NCBI RefSeq assembly: GCF_003385395.1
Contig: NZ_QNUG01000021.1
Location: 1-59,890, forward strand
DNA length: 59,890 nucleotides
DNA from: Epilithonimonas hispanica
GTDB lineage: Bacteria > Bacteroidota > Bacteroidia > Flavobacteriales > Weeksellaceae
Direction of reading: 5' to 3'
Of the stretch, positions 52,005 to 59,868 are shown piece after piece (the first letter of the stretch is position 1; every line of letters starts with the position of its first letter). The notes beneath the pieces were generated by a model that was not told where the DNA came from, searched no databases, and saw nothing but the letters and a program-made list of their open reading frames with translations. The position numbers were made by a program, and so were the translations under genes.

Positions 52005-52733
52005 TTAATCATTATTGCTCAAATATTTTGCCGCTTTTTTGTCCACTAAAAACAAAAGTTCTCCTTTTGTGGGTTTCAATAATTGCGATGGATAGAGGGA
52101 CGGATTATAATCTCCTTCCAAAACTTCTTTCAAGGCATCAGCCTTAGCATCGCCAAAAGTTAACACGATTATTTTTTTTGCTTTGTTTAAAAAAGGAGCT
52201 GTAAGAGTGATCCTATACATTTTCTGTGCATCTAAATAATAAGCAGCAACCCATTTTTCTTTTTCCTCAAGAACGGCAGTTCCAGGAAATAATGAAGCAG
52301 TGTGTCCATCACTTCCCATCCCCAAAAGAATAAAATCCATTACTCCATCATCTCCAAGTTTTTCATGTAAAAGTGTACTGTAAGTTGATGCAAAATCTTC
52401 GGGTTTTACACCATCTGCATACATTGGAAAAATATTAGACGGCAGTACAGGAACATTTTGTAGAAGTATTTCTTGTGACATTTTAGCATTGCTTAGCTCA
52501 TTATCTAAAGGAACCCATCTTTCATCTCCCCAAAAAACAAGAACTTTAGTCCAGTCAATTTGATTTTTGTATTGATCTTCGGACAAAAGTTTGTATAGAC
52601 CTTCTGGTGAAGATCCTCCCGTTAATGCAACTGTAAAAAAGCCTTTTTGATCTATTGCATCACAAGCGGCAGCTACAAATAATTGTGCTGCCGTTTTAAA
52701 TATTTCTTCAGTTGATGATTGTATATTAAGCAT
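52005..52733 (-). CDS. pgl: 6-phosphogluconolactonase
   Basis: A 242-residue cytoplasmic enzyme hydrolysing 6-phosphogluconolactone to 6-phosphogluconate. It belongs to the NagB/SugP type, as FTVALTGGSSPEGLYKLLS (about 33-51), VLVFWGDERWVPLDNELSNAKM (about 67-88) and LLGMGSDGHTASLFPGT (about 140-156) show. Its start overlaps the end of zwf by eight bases, tight translational coupling that suits consecutive steps. Length is normal. It is part of the hxlB-to-pgi cluster. Confidence 0.94.
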   Translation of the reverse strand: MLNIQSSTEEIFKTAAQLFVAAACDAIDQKGFFTVALTGGSSPEGLYKLLSEDQYKNQIDWTKVLVFWGDERWVPLDNELSNAKMSQEILLQNVPVLPSNIFPMYADGVKPEDFASTYSTLLHEKLGDDGVMDFILLGMGSDGHTASLFPGTAVLEEKEKWVAAYYLDAQKMYRITLTAPFLNKAKKIIVLTFGDAKADALKEVLEGDYNPSLYPSQLLKPTKGELLFLVDKKAAKYLSNND

Positions 52734-54246
52734 CTTTTTTGGTTTTCAATGTTTCATTAGAATTGCTCAGCCAAGTATGTCCTTGTCTCTTCAACAATTC
52801 ATCTGCTGCTTCTGGCCCTGAGCTTCCAGCAGGATAAGTTACCATTTTTGACACGTTTCCATTTTCCCATGCTGTTTGAATATTCGCAATAACATCCCAA
52901 GCTTCTTCCACTTGATCTGAACGCATAAACAGTGTTGAATCTCCATCAAGAGCGTCCAATAATAACGTCTCGTAAGCTTCCGGTGTATCTGGTGCACATT
53001 CAAAATAATCGAATACCATTTCAGCAGGTTTCAGTTTCATATCAAGCCCTGGCTTTTTCGTCATAAACGATAAATTGATATCCATTTCAGGTTGAATATT
53101 GATGGTTAATTTATTGGGTTGCATTTTTTTTATTCTATCCTGAAAAGTAGTACAAGGTACTTCTTTAAAACTGATTACAATAGAAGATTCTTTTTTGGAC
53201 ATACGTTTTCCTGTGCGCATATAGAACGGAACACCTTTCCAACGCTCATTATCAACATAAAACTTCATGGCAACATAAGTTTCTGTATTTGAGTTTGGAT
53301 TAACTCCTGGCTCTGCCAAATAGCCTAATTTCTTTTTACCATCAATCTCGCCTTCAGTATATTGTGCTCTAACCGTATAATGGTTGATGTCTTCCAAATT
53401 GATTCTTCTCACACTTTTTAAGACATCTACTTTTCGGTTTCTGATTTCTGTAGATTCAAATGCAGTTGGTGGTTCCATAGCTACCATGCAAAGAATCTGC
53501 ATTAAATGGTTTTGGATCATATCTCGCAATGCTCCCGAACCGTCATAATAACCTCCACGATCTTCAACACCTACGGTTTCCGCCACAGTAATCTGCACAG
53601 AATCGATATATTTATTATTCCAAAGTGGTTCGAAAATAGTGTTACCAAAACGGAACGCTAAAATGTTCTGAACATTTTCTTTACCCAAATAATGGTCAAT
53701 TCTGTAGATTTGCTCTTCTTTGAACGTTTGTGCTAACATTGCATTAAGCGCCACAGCCGAATCTTTATCGTACCCAAAAGGCTTTTCGATAATCATGCGA
53801 TCTTGATTCATATTATTAGCCAAGCCATTTTCTTTAAGGCTTTTTGAAACTTTTTCAATAAAGCTTGGCGCTACCGAAAGGTAAAAAAGACGGTTGGCTC
53901 TGGCACCTAATTTAGCATCTATGCCGTCAAGTTGATTTTTCAACTGAATGAAAGATTCTTCTTGTGTAATATCGAATCTGACAAATTTGATTTTTTCTTT
54001 GAATTGATTCCATTTCTCTTCAGAAAAGTTCTTGATTCTCGAAAAATCGTTGATATTTTCTAAAATATAATTTCTGAATTCTTCCTGAGTATGTTCTGTT
54101 CTTCCTAAAGAAAGAAGTTCAAAATCTTCTGGCATCCAACCGTCCAAAAACAGATTAAAAAATGCAGGAAATAATTTTCTTTTTGCTAAATCTCCCGTTG
54201 CGCCAAAAATGACAATAGAAGTTGGTTTTTTATCATTATTTTTCAT
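52726..54246 (-). CDS. zwf: glucose-6-phosphate 1-dehydrogenase
   Basis: A 506-residue enzyme oxidising glucose-6-phosphate to the lactone while reducing NADP. The cofactor loop is IVIFGATGDLAKRKLFPAF (about 12-30). The active-site block is RIDHYLGKENVQN (about 183-195), with IIEKPFGYD before it. GVPFYMRTGKRMSKKESSIVI and the C-terminal PAGSSGPEAADELL complete the family. It follows gnd by 12 bases and overlaps pgl. In this cluster it would feed the oxidative arm of a dissimilatory RuMP cycle and supply NADPH. Confidence 0.96.
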   Translation of the reverse strand: MKNNDKKPTSIVIFGATGDLAKRKLFPAFFNLFLDGWMPEDFELLSLGRTEHTQEEFRNYILENINDFSRIKNFSEEKWNQFKEKIKFVRFDITQEESFIQLKNQLDGIDAKLGARANRLFYLSVAPSFIEKVSKSLKENGLANNMNQDRMIIEKPFGYDKDSAVALNAMLAQTFKEEQIYRIDHYLGKENVQNILAFRFGNTIFEPLWNNKYIDSVQITVAETVGVEDRGGYYDGSGALRDMIQNHLMQILCMVAMEPPTAFESTEIRNRKVDVLKSVRRINLEDINHYTVRAQYTEGEIDGKKKLGYLAEPGVNPNSNTETYVAMKFYVDNERWKGVPFYMRTGKRMSKKESSIVISFKEVPCTTFQDRIKKMQPNKLTINIQPEMDINLSFMTKKPGLDMKLKPAEMVFDYFECAPDTPEAYETLLLDALDGDSTLFMRSDQVEEAWDVIANIQTAWENGNVSKMVTYPAGSSGPEAADELLKRQGHTWLSNSNETLKTKKDA

Positions 54247-54258
54247 TTGATTTATTTT

Positions 54259-55656
54259 TTACGATTCCCAACGGGTGTGGAATATTCCATCTTTGTCAAT
54301 TCTTTCATACGTGTGTGCTCCAAAGAAATCACGTTGCGCTTGAATAAGATTGGTTGGCAATTTTTCAGAACGATAAGCATCAAAATAAGATAATGCGTTC
54401 ATCCATGCAGAAGCTGGAGTTCCATTTTGAATAGTGTCTTTCAAAACAGTACGAATACTGTTTTGTGTTGTATTCAGTTTTTCTGCAATGTGCTTATCGA
54501 GCATTACGTTTGGTAAATCGGATTCTGTTGCAAATGCTTGTCTAAAATCTTCTAATAAAATTGCTCTAATAATACATCCTCCTCTCCAAATTTTACATAT
54601 TGTTTCTAAATTCAAATCGTATTCATAGATTTCAGAAGCAATTTTAAGTTGAGCTAATCCTTGTGCATAAGTGGTTATAATGGCAAAGTACAGTCCTTTT
54701 TTCAAATCATCTAAATTTGCATTACTGATATTTTCTTCCTTATTCCATTTTAATAAAGCTGAAGCCTGTATTCTTTCGAGTTTGTATTTAGACATATCTC
54801 TCATATTTACAGCAGCATCAATAACTGGAACCGGAACCTGTAAATCCATTGCATTTTGTGAAGTCCATTTTCCTGTTCCTTTAGATTTAGCCCAGTCTGA
54901 AATTAAATCAACCAAATGTTCATCACCTTCTTTTTGCTTCAAAATATCAGCTGTAATTTCAATAAGGAAAGAGTTTAATTCTTCTTTATTCCATTGTTCA
55001 AATAATTGTTGAATGGTTTCATGATCCAAATGATAAACATTTTTCATAATATCATAGGTTTCTGCAATAAGCTGCATAATTCCATATTCTATACCATTAT
55101 GCACCATTTTTACATAATTCCCAGCAGATCCGTTGCCTAAAAATTCTACACAAGGTTCACCATCTACTTTTGCAGCTATGGCTTCGAAGATTGGACGTAA
55201 ACGTTCGTAAGCTATCTTATCTCCTCCGGGCATCATGCTTGGGCCTCTTCTTGCCCCACTTTCTCCGCCAGAAATACCCATTCCGAAAAAATGGATTCCT
55301 TTTGAAGAAAGCTCATTATATCTTCTGTCTGTATCTGTAAAATACGTGTTTCCTCCGTCAATAATAATATCGCCTTCGTCCAAAAATGGAAGCAATGTTT
55401 TAATTGCTCCATCTACTGGAACACCAGCCGGAACTAATAGCATTATAGCTCTTGGTTGTTCTAAGGACTTTACAAAGTCTTCTGGTTTAACAGTTGCAAA
55501 AACAGAATGACCTTCCTGAGCTTCTGCCTGTAATGAATCTGCTTTTTCTTGATCCAAATCTAAACCTGCTACAGCAAACCCATGGTCAGCCATATTGAGC
55601 AATAGATTTCTGCCCATAACACCTAAACCAACTATACCGAAATTATATGTAATCAT
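54259..55656 (-). CDS. gnd: 6-phosphogluconate dehydrogenase, decarboxylating
   Basis: A 465-residue NADP-dependent enzyme converting 6-phosphogluconate to ribulose-5-phosphate and CO2. The nucleotide loop is GIVGLGVMGRNLLLNMADHGF (about 7-27). The catalytic block contains ISGGESGARRGPSMMPGG (about 129-146) and GNYVKMVHNGIEYGIMQL (about 179-196, with the catalytic Lys). The C-terminal IQAQRDFFGAHTYERID closes the family pattern. This is the long dimeric form. In the RuMP scheme it regenerates the formaldehyde acceptor and releases formaldehyde carbon as CO2. Confidence 0.96.
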   Translation of the reverse strand: MITYNFGIVGLGVMGRNLLLNMADHGFAVAGLDLDQEKADSLQAEAQEGHSVFATVKPEDFVKSLEQPRAIMLLVPAGVPVDGAIKTLLPFLDEGDIIIDGGNTYFTDTDRRYNELSSKGIHFFGMGISGGESGARRGPSMMPGGDKIAYERLRPIFEAIAAKVDGEPCVEFLGNGSAGNYVKMVHNGIEYGIMQLIAETYDIMKNVYHLDHETIQQLFEQWNKEELNSFLIEITADILKQKEGDEHLVDLISDWAKSKGTGKWTSQNAMDLQVPVPVIDAAVNMRDMSKYKLERIQASALLKWNKEENISNANLDDLKKGLYFAIITTYAQGLAQLKIASEIYEYDLNLETICKIWRGGCIIRAILLEDFRQAFATESDLPNVMLDKHIAEKLNTTQNSIRTVLKDTIQNGTPASAWMNALSYFDAYRSEKLPTNLIQAQRDFFGAHTYERIDKDGIFHTRWES

Positions 55657-55802
55657 TTTCTAAGTTTTTTATTAATATCAATTACTAACAAACTAATTGA
55701 GATATTAGCCATTCTGAATTTAAAATCCCTAACTAAAATTAATGCTTATTTTAATATGCAGAGATTAAAAAAAGAGAATTTATATCATCAATATCATAGA
55801 AC

Positions 55803-55834
55803 AAGGTCTTCCCTACAATAATAGAGAAGACTTT
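55803..55834 (-). terminator. hairpin between hxlA and gnd (possible attenuator)
   Basis: Complementary 12-base arms with G-T pairs (AAAGTCTTCTCT on the minus strand) surround an eight-base loop in the 198-base gap after hxlA. The downstream T-run is weak, so partial termination or mRNA protection is more likely than full stop. Confidence 0.4.
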
Positions 55835-55854
55835 GATGGTGAGTTACTAGCAAA

Positions 55855-56484
55855 TTATGATATTATTGCTTCTTTTAAAGCTTTTGCAGCTGCGGCAGGA
55901 TCTTCTGCACCATAGATTGCTCCACCAGCAACTGCTACTGCAGCACCAGCAGCTACGACATCTTTTATTGTGTTGATGTTAACACCACCAGCGATTGAGA
56001 AAGGAACTTGAGCTTCTCTACCTTCGCTGATTAATTTTTGTACATTATAGCCGGGTAATGCTTGTTCATCTAAACCAGCGTGTAATTCCACAAACTCTAC
56101 TCCAAAAGCAGTTACTTCTTTAGCACGTTGTACACGATTCTTAACACCAATTGTATCTACTACTACTTTTTTACCTGCTTTTTTCGCAGCTTCAATAGCG
56201 CCAATAATTGTTGCATCATCTACAGCACCCATTACGGTTACTAAATCTGCTCCAGCATTGAATGCCATTTCTGCTTCTAATGCACCTGTATCAGCAGTTT
56301 TAAGGTCTGCAAATACCAGTTTATCTGGATGAGCGGCCTTCATTGCTGTGATTACTTTAAGACCTTCTGCCTTGATTAATGGAGTACCTAACTCAATGAT
56401 ATCTACATAAGGTGCTACTTTTTCTGCCAATTCTAAGGCTGCTTCAGTAGTTAATAAGTCGATTGCTACTTGTAATTTAGTCAT
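55855..56484 (-). CDS. hxlA: 3-hexulose-6-phosphate synthase
   Basis: A 209-residue TIM-barrel enzyme of the orotidine-monophosphate decarboxylase suprafamily that condenses formaldehyde with ribulose-5-phosphate to give 3-hexulose-6-phosphate. It shows LQVAIDLLTTEAALELAE (about 3-20), VDIIELGTPLIKAEG (about 28-42) and the metal-binding FADLKTADTGALEA (about 58-71, DxKxxD). VDTIGVKN, VELHAGLDEQA and the phosphate loop SIAGGVN / VAGGAIYG are also present. The related 3-keto-gulonate-6-phosphate decarboxylase is the main alternative. The adjacent hxlB, 33 bases upstream, decides for the formaldehyde-fixing activity. Confidence 0.94.
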   Translation of the reverse strand: MTKLQVAIDLLTTEAALELAEKVAPYVDIIELGTPLIKAEGLKVITAMKAAHPDKLVFADLKTADTGALEAEMAFNAGADLVTVMGAVDDATIIGAIEAAKKAGKKVVVDTIGVKNRVQRAKEVTAFGVEFVELHAGLDEQALPGYNVQKLISEGREAQVPFSIAGGVNINTIKDVVAAGAAVAVAGGAIYGAEDPAAAAKALKEAIIS

Positions 56485-56517
56485 GATATAAAATTTAAAA
56501 ATTTAATTGTATTTTAA

Positions 56518-57084
56518 TTATTCGAGATTGGCATGTTTCGGCCAAAGATTTTCTTTTGTTAATCCTGATTTTTGCCATAGCGTCATAAAGACTGCGTCTA
56601 AAATCAACAAAACAGATTGTTCAAATAAGCTACCTGCATATTGCTCAGAAGCAGATATACCGAAATCGGTTTTTACAGCTGCTTTAATGGCTATTATTTG
56701 ATCTGATAGAGTTGCGATTTTACTATGCTCATCTGCTGTAATTGCAATTACTGTGGCATTTTGTTTTTTAGCTTTTTCTGTAGCAAGCACAAGGGTTGAT
56801 GTTGTGCCAGAACCGGAACCGACTATAAGCAGATCATTTTCTAAAATAGCAGGTGTTGTAGTTTCTCCCACTACATGCACTTCAAATCCAAGGTGCATAA
56901 ACCTCATAGCTGCCATCTTTAATGCTAATCCAGTACGTCCAGCTCCTACAAAAAAGATACGTTTTGCTTGCTTAATATGATTTTCAAGCAACGATAGAGA
57001 TTCTGGATTCAGAAGAGTTGAGATTTCTTCATTTTCGATCAGGATCTTTTTTAAATTGTCTATTGTAGTATTCACTTGTTCCAT
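56518..57084 (-). CDS. hxlB: 6-phospho-3-hexuloisomerase
   Basis: A 188-residue SIS-domain isomerase converting 3-hexulose-6-phosphate to fructose-6-phosphate. The phosphosugar site is RIFFVGAGRTGLALKMAAMRFMHLGFEVHVVGETTTPAI (about 38-76), then LLIVGSGSGTTSTLVLATEKAKKQNATVIAIT (about 84-115), and the C-terminal QYAGSLFEQSVLLILDAVFM. It is the first gene of the minus-strand cluster, with a TAACTTTG -7 box about 51 bases upstream of its start. HPS and PHI side by side are the hallmark of the RuMP pathway. Confidence 0.94.
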   Translation of the reverse strand: MEQVNTTIDNLKKILIENEEISTLLNPESLSLLENHIKQAKRIFFVGAGRTGLALKMAAMRFMHLGFEVHVVGETTTPAILENDLLIVGSGSGTTSTLVLATEKAKKQNATVIAITADEHSKIATLSDQIIAIKAAVKTDFGISASEQYAGSLFEQSVLLILDAVFMTLWQKSGLTKENLWPKHANLE

Positions 57085-57134
57085 TTTTTGCTTTTAGAAG
57101 AACTTTAATAATTATTTCTTCTAATTTGATAATG

Positions 57135-57142
57135 CAAAGTTA
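57135..57142 (-). promoter_or_regulatory. putative -7 box for the hxlB-led cluster
   Basis: The minus strand reads TAACTTTG, an exact TAnnTTTG match, about 51 bases before the hxlB start. A TTTG 26 bases further upstream could be the -33 element but is farther than usual, which would fit an activator-dependent promoter. Confidence 0.5.
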
Positions 57143-57678
57143 TACTCCCCAAATCTCCTGATATTATACAAATAGTATTATGTAATATACATTTGCGACC
57201 ATCTAACATTTACCTATTGGATAACGTACAACAACTTCCAACTTAGTATTGCTCTTTTATAAACCGCTGTATAGTAACAGTTTTAACCGTTTTACGTATT
57301 TTTGCTTTATCTAATATTTTTTTTGAAAAATTTTTATTTCAACCGCGAGACAATTTTAATGGATGGTATACTTATATAGTTTCGTTAAAATTCCATTTTC
57401 TTAAGCTTACCAATTTCAATGCAATCATAGCTGTGATAGTTTTGGCTAAAGAATTAACAATAAAAATAGAGTTGTATGAGGCATTAGTTCCTTAAGATCC
57501 TGAAAACTTTTTTGCGATATTGATTTGTTGTTTCATTAAAATAATAAACTGCTTTTTCGGATTTCTTTTATCAATTGATTTTTACAATCTACAAACACAA
57601 AAATAGGTCCGACCAAGATATCATTCTATAGCTTTTGTTTTATCCACCAATTCATAAGAATAGCATCTACCATATTTA

Positions 57679-57709
57679 AAAAATCCATCGCTTTTGATGG
57701 ATTTTTGCT
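57679..57709. terminator. strong hairpin before the Crp-family gene
   Basis: AAAAATCCATC and its exact complement GATGGATTTTT enclose a six-base loop with T's after it on the plus strand and A's before it. No annotated gene ends upstream on the plus strand. Confidence 0.6.
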
Positions 57710-57769
57710 TTCAATATTCTACATTTGGAGTCAACAATTCTTTTGTTTGCAATTGAGAATGATAAAAAT

Positions 57770-58333
57770 ATGAGTGAGATTTTAAGACGTCAAATTGAGA
57801 AAATTACACCATTAACTGACCAGGAGTTCGAGTACATCCTGTCTCATTTTACCTTGAAAAAATTTAAAAAGCATCAGATTTTAATTCAAGAAGGAGATAC
57901 CGTACAAAATGATTATTTTGTGATGAATGGTTTGTTAAAAGCTTCTTACCTGAATCAAGAAGGCAAAGAACATATTATGCAATTTGCAATGGAAGATTGG
58001 TGGATTACCGATTATCAAGCGTATTTTAATCAAACGGAAGCTACTTTTACCATTGATGCATTAGAATCTACCGAAGTACTTACTTTGTCTCTCTATAACC
58101 GAGAGAAACTCTGTGCAGATATGCATAAAATAGAACATTTTTTCAGGAAAAAATCTAATAATGGTTATATCGCACTCCAAAGAAGAATTTTGTCTCTGCT
58201 GAATAGCAATGCCAAAGAACGCTACGAACAATTTATTTATCAATATCCTACACTTTTACAACGATTGCCCAAAACTTTAATCGCTTCATATTTAGGTGTT
58301 TCCAGAGAAACCTTGAGTCGGCTTTCGGTGTAA
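57770..58333 (+). CDS. Crp/Fnr family transcriptional regulator
   Basis: A 187-residue regulator. The start is set at the ATG at 57770 (MSEILRRQIEKITPLTDQEF); the frame is open from a TTG at 57725. The N-terminal cyclic-nucleotide-binding-like barrel includes FKKHQILIQEGDTVQNDYFVMNGLLKAS (about 35-62) but lacks the full cAMP-binding RTA pattern. The C-terminal helix-turn-helix is PKTLIASYLGVSRETLSRLS, in which the recognition helix residues R-E-x-x-x-R match those of E. coli CRP. A matching palindrome lies directly after its stop codon. The ligand is unknown. Confidence 0.9.
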   Translation: MSEILRRQIEKITPLTDQEFEYILSHFTLKKFKKHQILIQEGDTVQNDYFVMNGLLKASYLNQEGKEHIMQFAMEDWWITDYQAYFNQTEATFTIDALESTEVLTLSLYNREKLCADMHKIEHFFRKKSNNGYIALQRRILSLLNSNAKERYEQFIYQYPTLLQRLPKTLIASYLGVSRETLSRLSV

Positions 58334-58349
58334 TGTGATGTAGGTCACA
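58334..58349. promoter_or_regulatory. perfect CRP-type palindrome
   Basis: TGTGATGTAGGTCACA has exact TGTGA and TCACA half-sites with a six-base spacer. Its centre lies about 66 bases before the predicted transcription start of the DJ-1/PfpI gene, a class I activation distance. It begins at the base after the regulator's stop codon. Confidence 0.7.
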
Positions 58350-58372
58350 AAAAAGTTGTGAGGTAGGTCCTG

Positions 58373-58401
58373 TTGTTTGTGAGGAGCTGTATTTACCTTT
58401 G
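58373..58401 (+). promoter_or_regulatory. promoter of the DJ-1/PfpI gene
   Basis: TTG (58373-58375), an 18-base spacer and TACCTTTG (58394-58401) match the Bacteroidota consensus, 32 bases before the start codon. Confidence 0.6.
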
Positions 58402-58432
58402 CACTATCAAATCATTAAAAATCAATAGTAAA

Positions 58433-59212
58433 ATGAATCACAACAAGTTTTTATCCAAGATTATTTTCTTAACGGTTTGTATTCTTTTTTTAGGGATTAA
58501 TATGATCAATGCACAAACAATAAAATCTAACAAAATGAGCAAAAAAGTATTATTCGTGGTTACGAGCCACGGCGAATTAGGAAACACTGGTGAATCTACC
58601 GGTTATTATTTAGGTGAAGTTACACATCCTTGGGCTGTATTAGTGGATGCTGGTTACGAAATAGATTTCGTGAGTCCAAAAGGTGGAAACCCGCCGTATT
58701 ATGGAAATACTCCAGATGACAAGGTTAATGAAAGATTTTTAGCAGATGAATATTATCAAAATAAAATCCAGAACACCATGACGCCTTCAGAAGTAAATCC
58801 TGATGAATATGTGGGGATTTTTTATGCTGGAGGTCACGGTACGATGTGGGATTTTGCAGATAATGAAGAATTGGCAGTAATCGCACAGAAAATCTACGAA
58901 AAAAATGGAATCGTAAGTGCGGTTTGTCACGGTCCTGCCGGATTGGTGAATATTAAACTCAGCAATGGAAAATATTTGGTAGATGGCAAAAAAATCAATG
59001 CTTTCACCAACGAAGAAGAAGCTGCTGTGAAATTAGATGAAGTGGTTCCATTTAGATTAGAGTCTAAATTAATAGAACGCGGAGCCAGGTTTGAAAAATC
59101 TGGTTTATGGCAAACTCACGTTACCGTAGACGAAAGAGTGGTAACAGGACAAAATCCTCAATCTGCTCATGCAGTTGGCGAAGCTGTTTTAGAAGAACTT
59201 AAAAAACTCTAA
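58433..59212 (+). CDS. secreted DJ-1/PfpI family protein (type 1 glutamine amidotransferase-like)
   Basis: A 259-residue protein when started at the ATG at 58433, which gives a signal peptide (MNHNKFLSKIIFLTVCILFL...NAQ). The domain begins KKVLFVVTSHGELGNTGESTGYYLGEVTHPWAVLVDAGYEIDFVSPKGG, as in the Hsp31/YDR533C group. The catalytic Cys-His is in GIVSAVCHGPAGLVN, with the Glu before it (GEVTHPW) and the GIFYAGGHGTMWDF loop. Such enzymes include glutathione-independent glyoxalases and chaperones, but many members are untested. Export to the periplasm is less usual for the family. A Crp-type site and a good promoter precede it. Confidence 0.9.
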   Translation: MNHNKFLSKIIFLTVCILFLGINMINAQTIKSNKMSKKVLFVVTSHGELGNTGESTGYYLGEVTHPWAVLVDAGYEIDFVSPKGGNPPYYGNTPDDKVNERFLADEYYQNKIQNTMTPSEVNPDEYVGIFYAGGHGTMWDFADNEELAVIAQKIYEKNGIVSAVCHGPAGLVNIKLSNGKYLVDGKKINAFTNEEEAAVKLDEVVPFRLESKLIERGARFEKSGLWQTHVTVDERVVTGQNPQSAHAVGEAVLEELKKL

Positions 59213-59226
59213 TAGTTAAGAATACA

Positions 59227-59256
59227 AAAGAGACTGTTTTCAGTCTCTTTTTTTTG
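59227..59256 (+). terminator. intrinsic terminator of the DJ-1/PfpI gene
   Basis: The stem AAAGAGACTG / CAGTCTCTTT with a four-base loop is followed by a T-run, 15 bases after the stop. Confidence 0.9.
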
Positions 59257-59340
59257 TGCTCAATTGAAATTTTATTCGAATAATCAAGATAAAACTTTTA
59301 TACATAGCAAAGGTTCAACCTTTCACAAAATGATATAACA

Positions 59341-59372
59341 AAATGGAGCCGGGGAAATGCCTGGCTCCATTT
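59341..59372 (-). terminator. terminator-like hairpin of the ABM gene
   Basis: AAATGGAGCC and GGCTCCATTT form a perfect 10-base stem 30 bases past the stop of the minus-strand ABM-domain gene. Confidence 0.65.
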
Positions 59373-59401
59373 AACTGTATTAAAAATTGGTGTTCGATTG
59401 C

Positions 59402-59695
59402 TTACTTTACTGCTAGTAGATCTACCATTTCAAGTACAGGTTCTTTCGAAAGTAATTCAGAGGCATTTGCCATTAAAGCCTTTGCAATCTCACCATTCAA
59501 GTGAGCTTCTCTTGCATCTGTAGTTCCGAACGTATCGAATATACCAAAAGTAGAAGGGCCAATTTGTAAAGCATACCATCTTACGGTTCCTGGCTCACCT
59601 TCCGCAAGTGGTAAGGCTGACTTTAGGAATTCCAATACGTCATTTTCTTTACCCGGTTTTGCTTCTACTCTAGCTAATATTGCAAACTTTTCCAT
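59402..59695 (-). CDS. putative quinol monooxygenase (antibiotic biosynthesis monooxygenase fold)
   Basis: A 97-residue ABM-domain protein (FAILARVEAKPGKENDVLEFLKSALPLAEGEPGTVRWYALQIG, then FGIFDTFGTTDAREAHLNGEIAKAL). Members with this layout, such as YgiN, act on quinols without cofactors, but many are untested and some bind haem or small aldehydes. It has no signal peptide. CAAAAATA at 59742-59749 reads TATTTTTG on the minus strand, a weak -7 candidate. It is convergent with the DJ-1/PfpI gene and near the RuMP cluster. Confidence 0.85.
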   Translation of the reverse strand: MEKFAILARVEAKPGKENDVLEFLKSALPLAEGEPGTVRWYALQIGPSTFGIFDTFGTTDAREAHLNGEIAKALMANASELLSKEPVLEMVDLLAVK

Positions 59696-59828
59696 AATTT
59701 AATTTTTAATGTTATTAAGAGTGTTCTTCAACTCTTTCTAACAAAAATAGGTTTTCCTTATCAAACTAAAAATACAAAAAATGTTAAATAAACCTGAGTT
59801 CGGTTTAAGCGAAGTTTAAAAATAATTG

Positions 59829-59868
59829 ACCGTCATTTACTTTTTTCAAGTTGAGTGACGGTTTTTTT
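59829..59868 (+). terminator. terminator-like hairpin at window end
   Basis: ACCGTCA (59829-59835) pairs with TGACGGT (59856-59862) and is followed by TTTTTT. No plus-strand gene ends just upstream, so a short unannotated transcript is possible. Confidence 0.5.

Larger units (their letters stand above)
57085..57769. other. long intergenic region between hxlB and the Crp-family gene
   Basis: This is the shared 5' region of divergent genes. It contains the hxlB -7 box (57135-57142), an imperfect dyad ATATTATAC...GTAATAT (57160-57187) just upstream of it, and a strong hairpin (57679-57706). No gene is seen in between, and the remaining AT-rich sequence shows no clear frame. Confidence 0.5.

Noticed and set aside
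57188-57678. Possible hidden gene in the hxlB/Crp intergenic region
   Set aside because: Stops occur in all frames at short intervals and no coding-like stretch stands out.
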